From Methylotenera_A sp031422335 (GTDB lineage: Bacteria; Pseudomonadota; Gammaproteobacteria; Burkholderiales; Methylophilaceae): a stretch of DNA of 64,000 nt. Both the position numbers and the translations under genes were made by a program. Location of the stretch: positions 1 to 64,000 of the forward strand of contig JANOQW010000013.1 of the NCBI GenBank assembly GCA_031422335.1. The letters are read 5' to 3'. Under the pieces are notes generated by a model. That model saw only the letters and a list, made by a program, of their open reading frames with translations, ran no database searches and had not been told where the DNA came from. Positions within the stretch are counted from its first letter, which is position 1, and the number at the start of each line of letters is the position of its first letter. Of this stretch, positions 1 to 7,526 are shown piece after piece.

Positions 1-77
1 GTTCTGGCACGCGCCGCGTGCGCAATGAATTCACGCTTATTCGCACGTTCTAGTCCGCGCGAAGCGCGGACTAGAAC
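1..77. repeat. 77-bp inverted-repeat element, copy 1
   Basis: Identical over all 77 bases to 44354-44430. It has a small hairpin (GCACGC at 7-12 pairing with GCGTGC at 16-21) and a perfect 14-bp palindrome (47-60 with 64-77, loop GAA), and it is bounded by GTTCT and AGAAC. It begins exactly at the window edge, so it may extend to the left. It lies just upstream of an integron-type integrase. The ends do not fit the attC consensus (RYYYAAC / GTTRRRY), so I call it a REP- or MITE-like mobile repeat and not an attC site. Confidence 0.85.
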
Positions 78-122
78 GTAAAGTAGAACCCAAAAAAGAA
101 CTTAATCTTTTATTCGGGCATG

Positions 123-150
123 TTGTTAATTTTATTAAAAAGTGCATAAT
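123..150 (+). promoter_or_regulatory. possible sigma-70 promoter of intI
   Basis: TTGTTA (123-128) and CATAAT (145-150) are separated by 16 bases in the AT-rich leader of the integrase gene. This is a consensus match by eye only. Integron integrase promoters often carry a LexA operator, but I could not identify one convincingly. Confidence 0.3.
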
Positions 151-205
151 CTTAATTAAATCAATTGTTAAGTAAATATTAGCACACCAATATTACAAGA
201 TAAAT

Positions 206-1189
206 ATGCAAAATAACACTAATCAGCCGAAACCACCAAAACTGCTAGACCAAGTGGTGGCTAAAATGCGCGTTAAGCATTACAGCTTGCGTACAGAGAA
301 AAGCTATGTAGATTGGATTAAACGATATATTTGTCATTTTGACAAGCGTCACCCAAAAGACATGGGCGCAGTCGAAGTGGAAGCGTTTTTAACACATTTA
401 GCGGTTGATAGAAATGTTTCGGCAAGCACGCAAAACCAAGCCAAAAGTGCGCTGCTATATTTGTATAAAGAGGTATTGGGTGTTGAGTTGCCGTGGCTAA
501 ATAATGTGACCCAAGCCAAAGTGCCGCAACGCATGCCCGTGGTGCTTACGCAAGCAGAGGTGCAAGCTGTGCTAAGCCGCATGGATGGCACCATGTGGCT
601 GATTGCCAGCCTGCTTTATGGCAGCGGTTTGCGCATTATGGAGGCATTGCGGTTGCGGGTGAAAGATGTAGATTTTGCACAGCGCGAAATTTTAGTGCGC
701 GAGGGCAAAGGCTTTAAAGACCGTGTGACCATGTTGCCAGTTTCGTTAATTGAGCCGCTAAAAACGCATTTGCTAAAAGTGCATGCTTTGCATAATGATG
801 ACTTAAACGGGGGTCACGGCGAAGTGTTTATGCCTATGGCGCTAGATAGAAAATACCCCAGCGGCGGTAAAAGTTGGAGCTGGCAATATTGTTTTCCATC
901 GGTTAAGTTATCGGTTGACCCGCGCAGTAAAGTGATTAGGCGGCATCATGCTGATGAAAAAACCGTGCAACGTGCAGTCAAAAAAGCGGTTAAATTAGCA
1001 GGCATTGTAAAGCTAGCAACGCCACACACATTGCGCCACAGCTTTGCCACGCATTTGTTGGCAGGCGGTTACGATATTCGCACCCTGCAAGAGCTGTTAG
1101 GGCATTCTGACGTAAGTACCACCATGATTTACACGCATGTATTAAATAAAGGTGGTCGTGGCGTTAGCAGCCCGTTAGATGTTCTTTAG
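206..1189 (+). CDS. intI: integron integrase (IntI-type tyrosine recombinase)
   Basis: Site-specific recombinase of 327 residues. The N-terminal SAM-like DNA-binding domain spans about 12-95 and the catalytic domain about 110-315. The tyrosine-recombinase residues are visible: R143, a beta-hairpin lysine near 169-171, H274, R277, H300 and nucleophile Y309. The insert at about 212-262 (ALDRKYP, WSWQYCFPS, RRHHADE) is the extra IntI-specific region that separates integron integrases from XerC/XerD. Length and spacing match IntI1-like proteins, and no frameshift is seen. Integrase and cassette array are usually divergent, so attI and any cassettes would lie left of the window. No cassette is visible to the right. 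The 77-bp repeat lies directly upstream. Confidence 0.9.
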   Translation: MQNNTNQPKPPKLLDQVVAKMRVKHYSLRTEKSYVDWIKRYICHFDKRHPKDMGAVEVEAFLTHLAVDRNVSASTQNQAKSALLYLYKEVLGVELPWLNNVTQAKVPQRMPVVLTQAEVQAVLSRMDGTMWLIASLLYGSGLRIMEALRLRVKDVDFAQREILVREGKGFKDRVTMLPVSLIEPLKTHLLKVHALHNDDLNGGHGEVFMPMALDRKYPSGGKSWSWQYCFPSVKLSVDPRSKVIRRHHADEKTVQRAVKKAVKLAGIVKLATPHTLRHSFATHLLAGGYDIRTLQELLGHSDVSTTMIYTHVLNKGGRGVSSPLDVL

Positions 1190-1242
1190 TTTCATGATTT
1201 TAAGTAGATCATGTTAGATGTTAATTCGCTATAATCAATTTA

Positions 1243-2586
1243 ATGAGCTTACGTTTACGCCTTAACTTACTGATTACCGCCTTGCTGTTGCTGTTTATGT
1301 CAGCCGTTGGTTTTGTGGTATTTAATGGCACTAAAGCGTCTATTCAAGAAGGCGTAGAGGCGGCCACCCGTGTTACCACCCAGCTGTTAGATACGGTGAT
1401 TGTAAGCTCGGTGCAAAACCCAGAGTGGGGTTACACGCACGAGGTAATGCAGCGATTTTTGCAGCATTTAGGCCATGTGCGCGGCAACGAGATTACGCTA
1501 TATAGCATTAGTGGCATGATGATTTTTAGATCGCCGCCATCTAAATATAAAGCTAACGTAAATCCGCCCGATTGGTTTTATAACACGCTAGACCCGAACG
1601 AAAAATCAGTCACGCGCATCATCAACTTTGGCAAGCTAGAGGTAAGGCCCAACCCTGCAGGCGCTATTCGCGAGGCCTGGGGCAAGTTGAAGATTTTATT
1701 ATGGGTGGGAATTGGTTTTTTTGTGCTGCTTAATTTTGCCGTGTATTGGATGTTGGGCCATTGGTTGCAACCGCTGCAACCCATGCTAAAAGCCATTAAC
1801 AAAATGGAGCAGGGCGATTTAACACAGCGATTGCCTAGCTTTGATTTACCCGAGTTTGACCGCATTGGCCACAGCCTAAACCGCATGGCAGAATCGCTTA
1901 CGGCAGAGCGTGAGTTAGAAGAAAATCGCCAATTAACGGCACTAATTCAAAGCCATATTGAGGACGAGCGCAGAAGCCTAGCGCGCGAGTTGCATGACGA
2001 GCTGGGGCAGTATGTAACCGCCATTAAAACCTTTGCGGTGACCATTGCCAATAAAACTGAAACAAAAGCGCCCGATATTTCTGGTTATGCGCAAACTATT
2101 GTAGCGGCGGCCAATCATATCTACGACGGTATGCATAATATTATTCGGCAATTGCGTCCTGGCTCGCTCGATAATTTGGGCTTAAGCGAGACGCTAAAAG
2201 ACGCGGTGAATCATGTGCAAGCCCAATATCCAAATTTAAAAATTAGTTTAGATTTATCGGGCAAATTAGAAGGATTAGGCGAAAGTTTAAACATTAATAT
2301 TTATCGCATTGTGCAAGAGGCGATAAATAACGCCATTAAACATGCCGAAGCTAAAAATATTGAGATTAAACTAGAAGCTACTAAAACGGGTGCGTTGCAG
2401 CTGATGGTTAAAGATGATGGCAAAGGCATGAACATTCACGATGTGGATCAAAGCAACCATTTTGGCTTGCTAGGCATGCGCGAGCGGGTACAAAGTTTTG
2501 GCGGCAGTTTTAATGTTGATTCAGAGCCTGAAAATAGACGCGGAACCGCCATTTACATTAATATTCCGCAAGCGATTGCGGCCTAA
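1243..2586 (+). CDS. sensor histidine kinase, NarX/UhpB class (LapD/MoxY-like N-terminus)
   Basis: Membrane sensor kinase of 447 residues. A first membrane helix (8-28) is followed by a periplasmic region (about 30-145) resembling the LapD/MoxY sensor domain, a second helix (150-171), a HAMP domain (about 172-225), a HisKA_3 dimerisation domain with phospho-acceptor H251 in RELHDELGQ, and a HATPase_c domain (about 340-445) with the N box near NNAIKH and the G motif DDGKGM. The response-regulator gene starts 28 bases downstream, so they form a pair. MoxY-type kinases are known near methanol oxidation genes. The ligand cannot be read from the sequence, and a link to methanol or PQQ is inference. 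Confidence 0.85.
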   Translation: MSLRLRLNLLITALLLLFMSAVGFVVFNGTKASIQEGVEAATRVTTQLLDTVIVSSVQNPEWGYTHEVMQRFLQHLGHVRGNEITLYSISGMMIFRSPPSKYKANVNPPDWFYNTLDPNEKSVTRIINFGKLEVRPNPAGAIREAWGKLKILLWVGIGFFVLLNFAVYWMLGHWLQPLQPMLKAINKMEQGDLTQRLPSFDLPEFDRIGHSLNRMAESLTAERELEENRQLTALIQSHIEDERRSLARELHDELGQYVTAIKTFAVTIANKTETKAPDISGYAQTIVAAANHIYDGMHNIIRQLRPGSLDNLGLSETLKDAVNHVQAQYPNLKISLDLSGKLEGLGESLNINIYRIVQEAINNAIKHAEAKNIEIKLEATKTGALQLMVKDDGKGMNIHDVDQSNHFGLLGMRERVQSFGGSFNVDSEPENRRGTAIYINIPQAIAA

Positions 2587-2614
2587 GTTAGCAATATAGA
2601 GAAAGTTTGAAAAT

Positions 2615-3253
2615 ATGAGCCAAATTAATGTAATGCTAGTAGATGACCACGCGGTGGTGCGCATGGGTTTTAAGATGCTATTGGAATCGTCTAGCGACAT
2701 TAAAGTGATTGCCGAAGCCGAAAATGGTGAAACCGCCATTAAAGCTTATGTGGAACATAAACCAAACATTGTGGTGATGGATATTACTATGCCTGGCATG
2801 GGCGGGCTAGAGGCGATAGAGCGCATTTTGGCCAAAGACAGCAACGCACGTATTTTGGTATTAAGCGCGCATGAAGATTCGGTGCACCCCAAGCGGGTGT
2901 TGAACGCTGGCGCGATGGGCTATTTAACCAAAAGATCGGCAGCTGAGGAGTTGATTAAAGCCATTCGTGTGGTGGCCAGCGGCAAGAAATACATCGAGGC
3001 CAGCGTAGCGCAACAAATGGCCATACAACAATTGAGTGGCGACCAAAGCCCCGTGGATGTGCTAAGCGAGCGCGAATTTGAAGTGTTTATGTCGTTGGCA
3101 AAAGGCAAAACCACCAATGAAATCGCCGAGAATTTATTTTTAAGCCCGCGTACCGTGGGCACGCATTTATACAACATTAAGCAGAAATTAAATGCACAAA
3201 ACTCAGCTGAGATTGCGCTAATTGCCATGCGTAGTGGGCTGCTAGAACCATAA
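2615..3253 (+). CDS. response regulator, NarL/FixJ family
   Basis: Two-component DNA-binding regulator of 212 residues. The receiver domain (1-120) has the acidic pocket D10/D11, phospho-acceptor D56 in VVMDITMPG and conserved K106 in YLTKRSA. A LuxR-type helix-turn-helix (about 145-205) contains LSEREFEV and TVGTHLYNIKQKL. It is the likely partner of the HisKA_3 kinase immediately upstream and probably shares its transcript. Targets cannot be deduced. The MoxX regulators that accompany MoxY kinases have this architecture, so a role in methanol oxidation is possible but unproven. Confidence 0.88.
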   Translation: MSQINVMLVDDHAVVRMGFKMLLESSSDIKVIAEAENGETAIKAYVEHKPNIVVMDITMPGMGGLEAIERILAKDSNARILVLSAHEDSVHPKRVLNAGAMGYLTKRSAAEELIKAIRVVASGKKYIEASVAQQMAIQQLSGDQSPVDVLSEREFEVFMSLAKGKTTNEIAENLFLSPRTVGTHLYNIKQKLNAQNSAEIALIAMRSGLLEP

Positions 3254-3280
3254 GTTTAGTGGCTTTTGCTTGGATTTTAT

Positions 3281-3303
3281 GTAGGAGCGGACTTATCCGC
3301 TAA
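3281..3303. repeat. REP-like hairpin (GTAGGAGCGGA type)
   Basis: GTAGGAGCGG starts at 3281. AGCGGA (3286-3291) pairs with TCCGCT (3296-3301) around CTTA. The wording resembles REP sequences described in Pseudomonas. It lies in the gap between two convergent genes. A single copy was noticed here. Confidence 0.5.
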
Positions 3304-3323
3304 TCTTTTTTAAATAAAACAGG

Positions 3324-3439
3324 CCTGTGACCCGCATGGATGCTAGAGATAGCGCTAGAGCCGCATGGATACAAGATGAATCAAACTCATGAAGTGAGTT
3401 TGAGAGGGGGTGGTCTGGGCCATTGGGCTGTAGAGCATA
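3324..3439 (+). repeat. dispersed hairpin family, copy A (interrupted)
   Basis: The left arm CCTGTGACCC with CGCATGGAT starts at 3324 and the right arm TTGGGCTGTAGAGCATA ends at 3439. The arms can pair with wobbles. CCGCATGGAT occurs twice (3332-3341 and 3361-3370). The spacer carries a perfect 9-bp hairpin (TCAAACTCA at 3381-3389, TGAGTTTGA at 3395-3403). It looks like a family member split by a secondary insertion. Related copies are at 15249, 32511, 46484, 50376 and 60901. Confidence 0.6.
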
Positions 3440-3450
3440 CTTGCTACATG

Positions 3451-4212
3451 TCAATTGGCTTTATAACGCGCCACATTTAGCTCGCCTGGGCTGGCAAGCT
3501 CTACCATCGTCACCGCGCCACTGGGCAATTTACCAAACTCTGGCGGAATTAAAAATGTAATCATTTTTTGGCCAGGCTGGGGTTGGCTGGCTTGATTTTG
3601 GTTAGCTTGAATTGCGCCAGTAGCTACCCGCCACAATGCCCATTCGCGCTTTTGCGGCAAGCTGGTGGAACCCATTAATCGCGCTTGCTCGTAAACCGCA
3701 TTTTTTTCATCACCAATCAATAAGTTAAACAGCTCTACGCGCACCAACTGGCTGCTTAGTATTATTTCTGATGTGCTTTCCGCTTCAGCAACTTCTGTTG
3801 GCAGCGGCTCTGCAATTGGCTTCAGCTCTTCAAACGCGGTATTAGCAATAGCGATTCTATATGGGTCATTTTGTGCTTGCTGTATGTTAAGTTGGGCTAA
3901 TTGATATTGTTCGGCATTACGTTTTGCAACATCTTGCTTGGCATTTGCAGGTGATTTTGCAGCTTGATAAGGCCGCGGCAAGCTGCTACTTTGTGTGGCT
4001 GGCGCATTGGCAGTTTGCGTGCTGGTATTGCTGGATTTGCGGTTGCTGTAAGGCTGGTCTTCATCCACATCCATGGCGCGTGCCATGGCTTTGTCGGCCA
4101 TGCTGGTGGCGATAGAGCGCACAATTTGCTGCGCCACTGTACCGCCCAAGCAGCCAGTGAGTAAAATTGCGCAAACAAATAGTGCAATATATCTGTAAAT
4201 TATATCAAACAT
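3451..4212 (-). CDS. putative lipoprotein of unknown function
   Basis: 253 residues. A type II signal peptide ends in the lipobox LLTGC with lipidated C21 (residues 5-21). A Gly/Ala-rich helical stretch, a Ser/Thr/Gln/Ala-rich low-complexity linker (about 55-110) and a predicted globular C-terminal part (about 115-250) follow. I do not recognise the domain. It is probably anchored in the outer membrane, facing the periplasm. It is a lone reverse gene convergent with the response regulator. Short overlapping frames on both strands here are shadows of its repetitive Ala/Gln codons. Confidence 0.6.
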   Translation of the reverse strand: MFDIIYRYIALFVCAILLTGCLGGTVAQQIVRSIATSMADKAMARAMDVDEDQPYSNRKSSNTSTQTANAPATQSSSLPRPYQAAKSPANAKQDVAKRNAEQYQLAQLNIQQAQNDPYRIAIANTAFEELKPIAEPLPTEVAEAESTSEIILSSQLVRVELFNLLIGDEKNAVYEQARLMGSTSLPQKREWALWRVATGAIQANQNQASQPQPGQKMITFLIPPEFGKLPSGAVTMVELASPGELNVARYKAN

Positions 4213-4340
4213 AATTATTAAAACTAAAATTCACATATTCAACGCGGAAAGTACAGATTACTGCTAACGTATTGAAATGTCTAGTAGTTTTGCGGAATTT
4301 GTAGTTGCTGGCAGTGCGAAGAAAAATAGTATCAGGCTTT

Positions 4341-4370
4341 AAAAAAGCTTAACCACAGCATTATGTGGTT
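4341..4370 (-). terminator. likely terminator of the DMT transporter gene
   Basis: On the minus strand AACCACA and TGTGGTT (4351-4357 and 4364-4370) form a 7-bp stem with a 6-base loop. After AAGC comes a T-run corresponding to the A-run at 4341-4346. It lies just past the stop of the reverse transporter gene. Confidence 0.45.
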
Positions 4371-4389
4371 TTGCTATTTAAAGCGATGG

Positions 4390-5289
4390 TTATTTTGTGG
4401 TTTTTTTAGTTGGTGCGTTTGTTGCGTTTACGCTAATGATGCCGCTTAAAATAATCAACCCAATAGCCAGCCATTCGCCGCCAGTAAGCTGCTCTTGCCA
4501 AAATAAAACGCCAAATAAACTGGCTAACACCACCGTGACATATGCCAAGCTAGCAACAGTAAGTGTTTTGCCAGTGCGGTAGGCACGTGTCATGGCTAGC
4601 TGTGCCACGGTGGCAAATACGCCCAAACCGATAAGAACAGGCAAGTCTTGCCAGGCCAGCGCACTAAAACTTGCTTGTCCGAAAAGTGGGCTGAAACACA
4701 TCCATAGGGCGACACAAATAGTAGAAACCAGCGTAAAGTAAAACACGGTGCGCCAATCTGGCTCGTTTAAGTTGGCAAGTTGCTTGACATTAATATAAGC
4801 AATTGCAGCACCTAGCCCAGAAGCCAATCCCAGCGCGCCTGCCAAGGCATCGTTATTTGTAATGGTAGGTTTTAACAGCAAAATAATACCAATAAAACCT
4901 ATTATCACAGCCAAGTACAGTATCTTTTTTGGCTGCTCGTGCAACATAAACGGCATGAACAGCGCCAAAAATAACGGTGAGGTGTAATTTAGCGTGATGG
5001 CGGTGGCTAAATTTAGGTGAGCGATAGCATAAAAAAACAGCACCAATGAGATAAACCCAATCAATGCGCGAGACATTTGCTTGGCCATTACAGGTGTTTT
5101 AAGCGGGTGTTTTTTGGCGAAAATATAGGCATAAATCGCCAATAAACCAAAGGCAGAACGATAAAAAACCAGCTCGGCTGGGCTAAATTTAGCGGCACCA
5201 ATTTTTACCAGCGCGCCCATCACCGCAAAGCCCAGCGCGGCTACCAGCATCCACAGGCTGCCTAAATTTGGTAATTTAAAGCGCGACAA
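4390..5289 (-). CDS. EamA/DMT-superfamily transporter
   Basis: Inner-membrane protein with about ten hydrophobic helices in two EamA repeats, for example MLVAALGFAVMGALVKIG in the first helix and LPVLIGLGVFATVAQLAM in the second half. The frame is open up to 5415, but that stretch starts at a TTG and is rich in Cys and charged residues, unlike the family. I prefer the TTG at 5289, giving a short cytoplasmic lead (SRFKLPNLGSLW) before helix 1. The ATG at 5250 is the alternative. Neither has a strong ribosome site. EamA members export metabolites such as amino acids, but the substrate here is unknown. Stands alone. Confidence 0.8.
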   Translation of the reverse strand: MSRFKLPNLGSLWMLVAALGFAVMGALVKIGAAKFSPAELVFYRSAFGLLAIYAYIFAKKHPLKTPVMAKQMSRALIGFISLVLFFYAIAHLNLATAITLNYTSPLFLALFMPFMLHEQPKKILYLAVIIGFIGIILLLKPTITNNDALAGALGLASGLGAAIAYINVKQLANLNEPDWRTVFYFTLVSTICVALWMCFSPLFGQASFSALAWQDLPVLIGLGVFATVAQLAMTRAYRTGKTLTVASLAYVTVVLASLFGVLFWQEQLTGGEWLAIGLIILSGIISVNATNAPTKKTTK

Positions 5290-5582
5290 AATATGGTTTT
5301 GGAATGAAATGATGGCGCAACGGCATGCGCTGAATATACCAAAACAATCAATTCGGGTACACTCAATTCCATTAAAATAATGGATACATAAAAATATTAA
5401 ATAGGGCACTAGCAAATAATCATTATTTTAATTGGTTTTATTTAGAGGTTTTTTATTTGTTAAGCAGCTTGTTGTACGCGCTGTAAAAGTGCGCCGAATT
5501 ACAGACCAAGCCTTGCTAAATCAACACTTTTAAGCTAATCTCACGTCTTAGAATTAAAAAAACTTACAAAGGAGTTGCAGCA

Positions 5583-5687
5583 ATGAAAAATCCATTAGAA
5601 TCAGTTGTCGGCACGATTATTTCTGGGCTTGTGCTCACCGTGATATTGGTGTTATTTTTGAAAAACTTTTTAGTGGCGGGGGTTTAA
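5583..5687 (+). CDS. 34-residue single-helix membrane micropeptide
   Basis: A short frame of 34 codons with a strong ribosome site (AAAGGAG, 8 bases before ATG). The product begins MKNPLESVVGTI and has one membrane helix (about 9-30, ISGLVLTVILVLFL). Its TAA is one base before the ATG of the PuuD-like gene, so the two are almost certainly co-translated. No family is recognised. The tight coupling suggests a small subunit or assembly factor for the partner membrane protein. This is inference from position and ribosome site. Confidence 0.6.
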   Translation: MKNPLESVVGTIISGLVLTVILVLFLKNFLVAGV

Positions 5688-5688
5688 C

Positions 5689-6183
5689 ATGGAAGCGTTA
5701 ATGCCAGGCATTGCACGTTGGTTGCACGTGATATTCGGTATCACTTGGATTGGTTTATTGTATTACTTTAACTTGGTGCAAATGGCGGGTTTAAAAGACG
5801 CAGGTGCCGATGGTACGGCGGCTGGTATTACTAAGCACATTGCGCCGCGCGCCTTATTTTATTTCCGTTGGGCTGCTGTAGGCACATGGCTGGCAGGCGC
5901 ATGGTTGTTGGGCGCTGGCTTTGTCGATGCATTCTTATTGCGTAATGGCATGGAAGCGATTGGTATTGGTTCTTGGTTGGGCACCATTATGTTGTTTAAC
6001 GTGTGGCATTTTATTTGGCCAAACCAAAAGAAAATTTTGGGCATGGTGCCAGCAACGGATGAAGTTAAAGCCAAGGCACGTCGTGTGGCGATGCTGGCGT
6101 CGCGGACTAATATGATGCTTTCTATCCCAATGTTATTTTTTATGGCAAACGGCTTAAGCCATCGCGCTGCGCTTGGGCTGTAG
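5689..6183 (+). CDS. PuuD-like integral membrane protein
   Basis: 164 residues, four to five hydrophobic helices. It resembles the membrane domain of the urate hydroxylase PuuD / COG3748 family, with conserved polar residues in WLHVIFGITWIGLLYYFN (about 12-29), a HIAPRALFYFRWAA segment (about 50-63) and a conserved Trp/His helix (FNVWHFIWPNQKK). Long family members add a C-terminal cytochrome c domain, which is absent here, and no other uricolytic genes are nearby, so urate oxidation is not supported. Its histidines could bind haem or metal. It is paired with the micropeptide gene directly upstream and ends at a strong terminator. Confidence 0.65.
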   Translation: MEALMPGIARWLHVIFGITWIGLLYYFNLVQMAGLKDAGADGTAAGITKHIAPRALFYFRWAAVGTWLAGAWLLGAGFVDAFLLRNGMEAIGIGSWLGTIMLFNVWHFIWPNQKKILGMVPATDEVKAKARRVAMLASRTNMMLSIPMLFFMANGLSHRAALGL

Positions 6184-6199
6184 TTAATTTTAAGGCTAT

Positions 6200-6230
6200 A
6201 ACGGCGGCCTTAGCCGCCGTTTTGCTTTTT
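6200..6230 (+). terminator. intrinsic terminator after the PuuD-like gene
   Basis: AACGGCGGC (6200-6208) pairs perfectly with GCCGCCGTT (6213-6221) around a CTTA loop, followed by a T-rich run to 6230. It separates this unit from the arginine genes. Confidence 0.85.
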
Positions 6231-6267
6231 AAGGTTTTGAGTATAGTTTGAGGTAAAGTAAAAAATT

Positions 6268-7506
6268 ATGAGTCATTTGATGAATACGTATGGTCGTCAA
6301 CCGATCACCTTCACCCACGGTGAGGGCGTTTGGCTGTACGCGACCAATGGCGAAAAATATTTAGACGCGCTTTCTGGCGTGGCGGTGAATGGCTTGGGTC
6401 ATGCGCACCCTGTGTTGGTTAAAGCCTTGCAAAATCAAGTGGCTAAAATGATTCATGTATCCAATATTTATCATATTGCCGAGCAAGAAGCCCTGGCGAA
6501 TAAACTGGCTGAAATTTCTGGCATGGATAAAGTATTTTTTTGCAACTCGGGCTGTGAGGCGAATGAGGCCAGTATTAAGCTGGCACGTTTGTACGCACAC
6601 AATAGAGGTATTACCAACCCTGAAATTATTGTCATGGAGCGCAGCTTTCATGGCCGCACCATGGCAACACTTTCTGCGACAGGAAACAGAAAAGCACAGG
6701 CAGGCTTTGAGCCGCTGGTATCTGGTTTTGTACGTGTGCCTTACGACGATATTGCAGCGGTAAAAGCCATCGCCAGCCGCAAAAATAATGTTGTGGCAAT
6801 ATTAGTGGAGCCAGTGCAAGGCGAGGGCGGTATTCATATTCCCGCTGACATGAAGGCGTATTTTCAAGGTTTGCGTCAAGTATGTGACGATAACGGCTGG
6901 TTGCTGATGTTAGACGAAGTACAAAGTGGCATTGGCCGCACTGGCACTTGGTTTGCGTTTCAGCACACAGGTATTTTGCCCGATGTGATGAGCCTTGCCA
7001 AAGGTTTAGGCTCGGGCGTGCCGATTGGCGCTTGCGTTGCGCGTGGCATAGCGGCGCAGACATTTGTGCCAGGTAAACATGGCTCAACTTTTGGTGGTAA
7101 CCCGTTGGCAAGCACGGCAGGTTTAACCACATTGCAGGTGATTGCCGATGATAAATTGCGTGAAAATGCAGAGAAAATGGGCAACTTGATTAATCAGCAA
7201 CTAAAAACTGCGCTAAAAGATATCGCAGGCGTAAAAGTAGTTCGTAACGCTGGCTTAATGATAGGCGTTGAACTAGACAGACCATGTGGCGAGTTGGTTA
7301 AAATGGCACTAGAAGCTAATTTGCTGATTAACGTGACCGCTGAAAAAGTGGTGCGTTTGTTGCCGCCATTGGTGATAAACGAGGCTGAGGCGAATGAGTT
7401 GGTGTCCAGATTAGCAGGCTTAATTAAACAGTTTTTAAGCACACCAATTCATATTTTAGTTGATGCTAAACATCATGTTAAAGAACTTGAAAAAGCCAGC
7501 GGGTAA
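6268..7506 (+). CDS. argD: acetylornithine aminotransferase
   Basis: PLP enzyme of 412 residues that converts N-acetylglutamate semialdehyde to N-acetylornithine in arginine synthesis; many homologues also act on succinyl-diaminopimelate. Class III aminotransferase signatures are present: NSGCEANEASIKLAR (93-107), SFHGRT (126-131), LDEVQSGIGRTG (215-226) and Schiff-base K245 in SLAKGLGSG. The C-terminus has a charged tail of about 20 residues beyond the usual end (IHILVDAKHHVKELEKA). It heads an arginine group with argF 20 bases downstream, then argG. Start chosen at the ATG after GAGGTAAAGT. Confidence 0.92.
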   Translation: MSHLMNTYGRQPITFTHGEGVWLYATNGEKYLDALSGVAVNGLGHAHPVLVKALQNQVAKMIHVSNIYHIAEQEALANKLAEISGMDKVFFCNSGCEANEASIKLARLYAHNRGITNPEIIVMERSFHGRTMATLSATGNRKAQAGFEPLVSGFVRVPYDDIAAVKAIASRKNNVVAILVEPVQGEGGIHIPADMKAYFQGLRQVCDDNGWLLMLDEVQSGIGRTGTWFAFQHTGILPDVMSLAKGLGSGVPIGACVARGIAAQTFVPGKHGSTFGGNPLASTAGLTTLQVIADDKLRENAEKMGNLINQQLKTALKDIAGVKVVRNAGLMIGVELDRPCGELVKMALEANLLINVTAEKVVRLLPPLVINEAEANELVSRLAGLIKQFLSTPIHILVDAKHHVKELEKASG

Positions 7507-7526
7507 ACAGAAAGCTAAAAAGCCAA

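Noticed and set aside
1..77. 77-bp element as an integron attC site
   Set aside because: It is palindromic and next to intI, but its ends (GTTCTGG and CTAGAAC) do not match GTTRRRY / RYYYAAC, and the second copy sits inside an unrelated gene and not in a cassette array.
5290..5415. N-terminal extension of the EamA transporter
   Set aside because: The frame begins at TTG and encodes a Cys- and Ile-rich stretch unlike the family; a start at 5289 or 5250 fits better.
6632..7132. 166-codon reverse frame inside argD
   Set aside because: Lies wholly opposite a strongly conserved enzyme and has a Cys/His-rich composition typical of antisense shadows.
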